Assembly (NCBI GenBank): GCA_016808115.1
Contig: JAEQBH010000898.1
Span: 62,001 to 126,000, forward strand
Direction: 5' to 3'
Length of the DNA: 64,000 nucleotides
DNA from: Tetrastigma voinierianum
Lineage: Eukaryota; Streptophyta; Magnoliopsida; Vitales; Vitaceae
The position numbers and the translations under genes were made by a program. Under the pieces are notes generated by a model, which was not told the DNA's origin, searched no databases, and saw only the letters and a list, made by a program, of their open reading frames with translations. Numbering within the stretch: the stretch's first letter is position 1; each line of letters starts with the position of its first letter. This document shows positions 62,871 to 64,000 of the stretch, in pieces.

Positions 62871-63336
62871 TATAGGACTTTGTTTATAAAGGCACGTAAA
62901 CAAACCAAATTCAGTCATTTCTTTCTCTAAAATTGCAATTTTTTATTTATAGTAAACTTATTTCTCTTTCAAATTCTACAAAATTAATGTAATATAACTA
63001 TTTTTAAAATAAGAGTACTCTAAATCTTCAAGAACGAATTCAAAATCATTCTCTAGAAAGTTGACTTCAAAGTATTATTTACAAGGTTTAAAAGAAAAAG
63101 GACAAAAAAAAAAAGTTTTTAAGGGTGATAAAGTTAGAGTTAATTCAAATAAAATAAAATTATCTTTAAAAAAATAAAATGAACTACTTCAAAACAAGTT
63201 TATCTTCTGACTTAAAGTACAAATAAATAAATAAATAAACAACGTACGAATTAACTTTTTAGATGCCCAACATTGAGTAGACTTCTTACACGTAAATATT
63301 CTGCTTACACTGCAAGTTCTGTGTGTGCGTGTAGGA
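62871..63336. other. AT-rich intergenic DNA
   Basis: Nothing recognised apart from an A run at 63105 and a (AAAT)n run at 63224-63240. Confidence 0.5.
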
Positions 63337-63356
63337 GAGATTTCTAGGTTATGTTT

Positions 63357-63475
63357 GGCGGAGAGGGAAAGAGAGGAAGAGAGGTAGAGAGAGAGAGAGG
63401 GGAGAGGACGGAGGAGAGAGAGAGAGAGAGGGAGGGGGGAGGACGGAGGAGAGAGAGAGAGAGAGAGGAGAGAGA
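63357..63475. repeat. (GA)n microsatellite with internal duplication
   Basis: GA runs are interrupted by GGACGGAGGAGAGAGAGAGA twice, about 48 bases apart. The flanks GAGATTTCTAGG(T/C)TATGTTT occur on both sides (63337 and 63471), so the block arose by tandem duplication. Confidence 0.85.
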
Positions 63476-63619
63476 TTTCTAGGCTATGTTTTATATACTT
63501 TTCTGATGGGGTATAACCATACAGTCATATTCTTGGTGGAGGTATGGTTTCTTCCAAGCTCTCATCAAGATACCCATCAATGGAAAATGCAAAGTGGCGC
63601 AAACAGTATCAATTGAGAA

Positions 63620-63909
63620 TGGGATTCTTTTCTTGACATATCTTCAATCTTTTTCTTTTCATTACCGCCCACAGAAGCAAGGGCGCATCTTATAAATGGG
63701 TAGTAGCATCATACTTTAATATAAAGAATAAAGACATCAGGAACACTTAAAAGGCAATCAAAAAAAGGGAATATGGGGATGGGTGGATTTCATTCCCTTC
63801 AAAGAGAAAGGAATACCAACTATATAAAACTCAGTAGTAGCCCAATGCTGCCATTGTTCTTCATTGCCAAGTAGTTAAGACTTACAAAGATCAGCTGAAA
63901 GGGAACGCT
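63620..63909 (+). promoter_or_regulatory. Promoter/5' leader of the second RING-family gene
   Basis: Homologous to 46120-46375 (see that entry). A TATA-like ACTATATAAAACTC lies near 63819, about 90 bases before the ATG. Confidence 0.55.
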
Positions 63910-64000
63910 ATGAGCCGTAACACCAGCAATCTCACAAGGATGATGGGAAATCAGCAAACTGGACCAGATTACAGTGAATATCTTTCCTGGTTTCTTCCCC
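63910..64000 (+). CDS. N-terminus of a paralogue of the RING-H2 gene (cut by window end)
   Basis: Starts MSRNTSNLTRMMGNQQTGPD and continues YSEYLSW to the window edge. It resembles MNRSINAPRRMLVTSSATER of the gene at 46376 in the pattern M-x-R-x(6)-R-M, and the promoter region is also shared. The RING domain would lie outside the window. It is called as a paralogue by position and leader similarity, not by the RING itself. The exon end is not visible. Confidence 0.55.
   Translation, partial: MSRNTSNLTRMMGNQQTGPDYSEYLSWFLP

Overview
The window is plant nuclear DNA and consists mostly of transposable elements. Plant signs are Ty1/copia and Ty3/gypsy elements with plant-type LTRs, a CACTA and a hAT-like DNA element, GT-AG intron genes, a plant RING-H2 ligase gene and a plant-type Mpv17/PMP22 relic. 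The gag and copia remnants resemble grapevine (Vitis) families as I remember them, so a Vitis-like eudicot is likely, but this is inference without a database search.

Layout. 1-2955: 3' part of a Ty1/copia polyprotein (+). 2956-24532: a large minus-strand Ty3/gypsy complex of Tat/Ogre type, in tandem form: LTR (21649-24532), broken PBS, gag, a foreign solo LTR where pol should be, the integrase C-terminus, a long 3' region with a 26-27 bp minisatellite, a PPT, a shared middle LTR (8086-10997), an extended tRNA-Arg-like primer site, a second gag, and the stump of the same foreign LTR. 24533-29055: low-complexity and degraded sequence with a copia RT/RNase H scrap. 29056-33891: a decayed copia element. 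35010-35569: an Mpv17/PMP22 gene relic with three recognisable exons. 37521-42334: copia with a perfect TSD. 43028-43800: a short hAT-like element. 46376-47956: a three-exon RING-H2 gene with a frameshift just before the RING; a paralogue starts at 63910 and runs off the window. 48744-54205: copia with a perfect TSD. 54320-58996: a non-autonomous CACTA element holding a gag fragment and a gene-leader-like segment. 59417-61730: a gypsy solo LTR. 61737-62870: repeat-rich sequence.

Almost every retroelement reading frame is broken by small indels, even in copia elements with intact TSDs and similar LTRs. Inside several elements CG dinucleotides are unusually dense, and the two gypsy copies repeatedly differ by CAG or CTG against CG. 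This may be a sequencing or consensus artefact linked to CHG methylation, so frameshifts here should be treated with care.

I found no convincing new multi-gene system. The most unusual items are the primer-binding site matching the whole 3' half of a tRNA-Arg up to the anticodon, the tandem gypsy array whose pol is replaced by an LTR, the conserved GAAA-loop hairpin in three LTRs, the CACTA element with captured material, and the duplicated RING gene.
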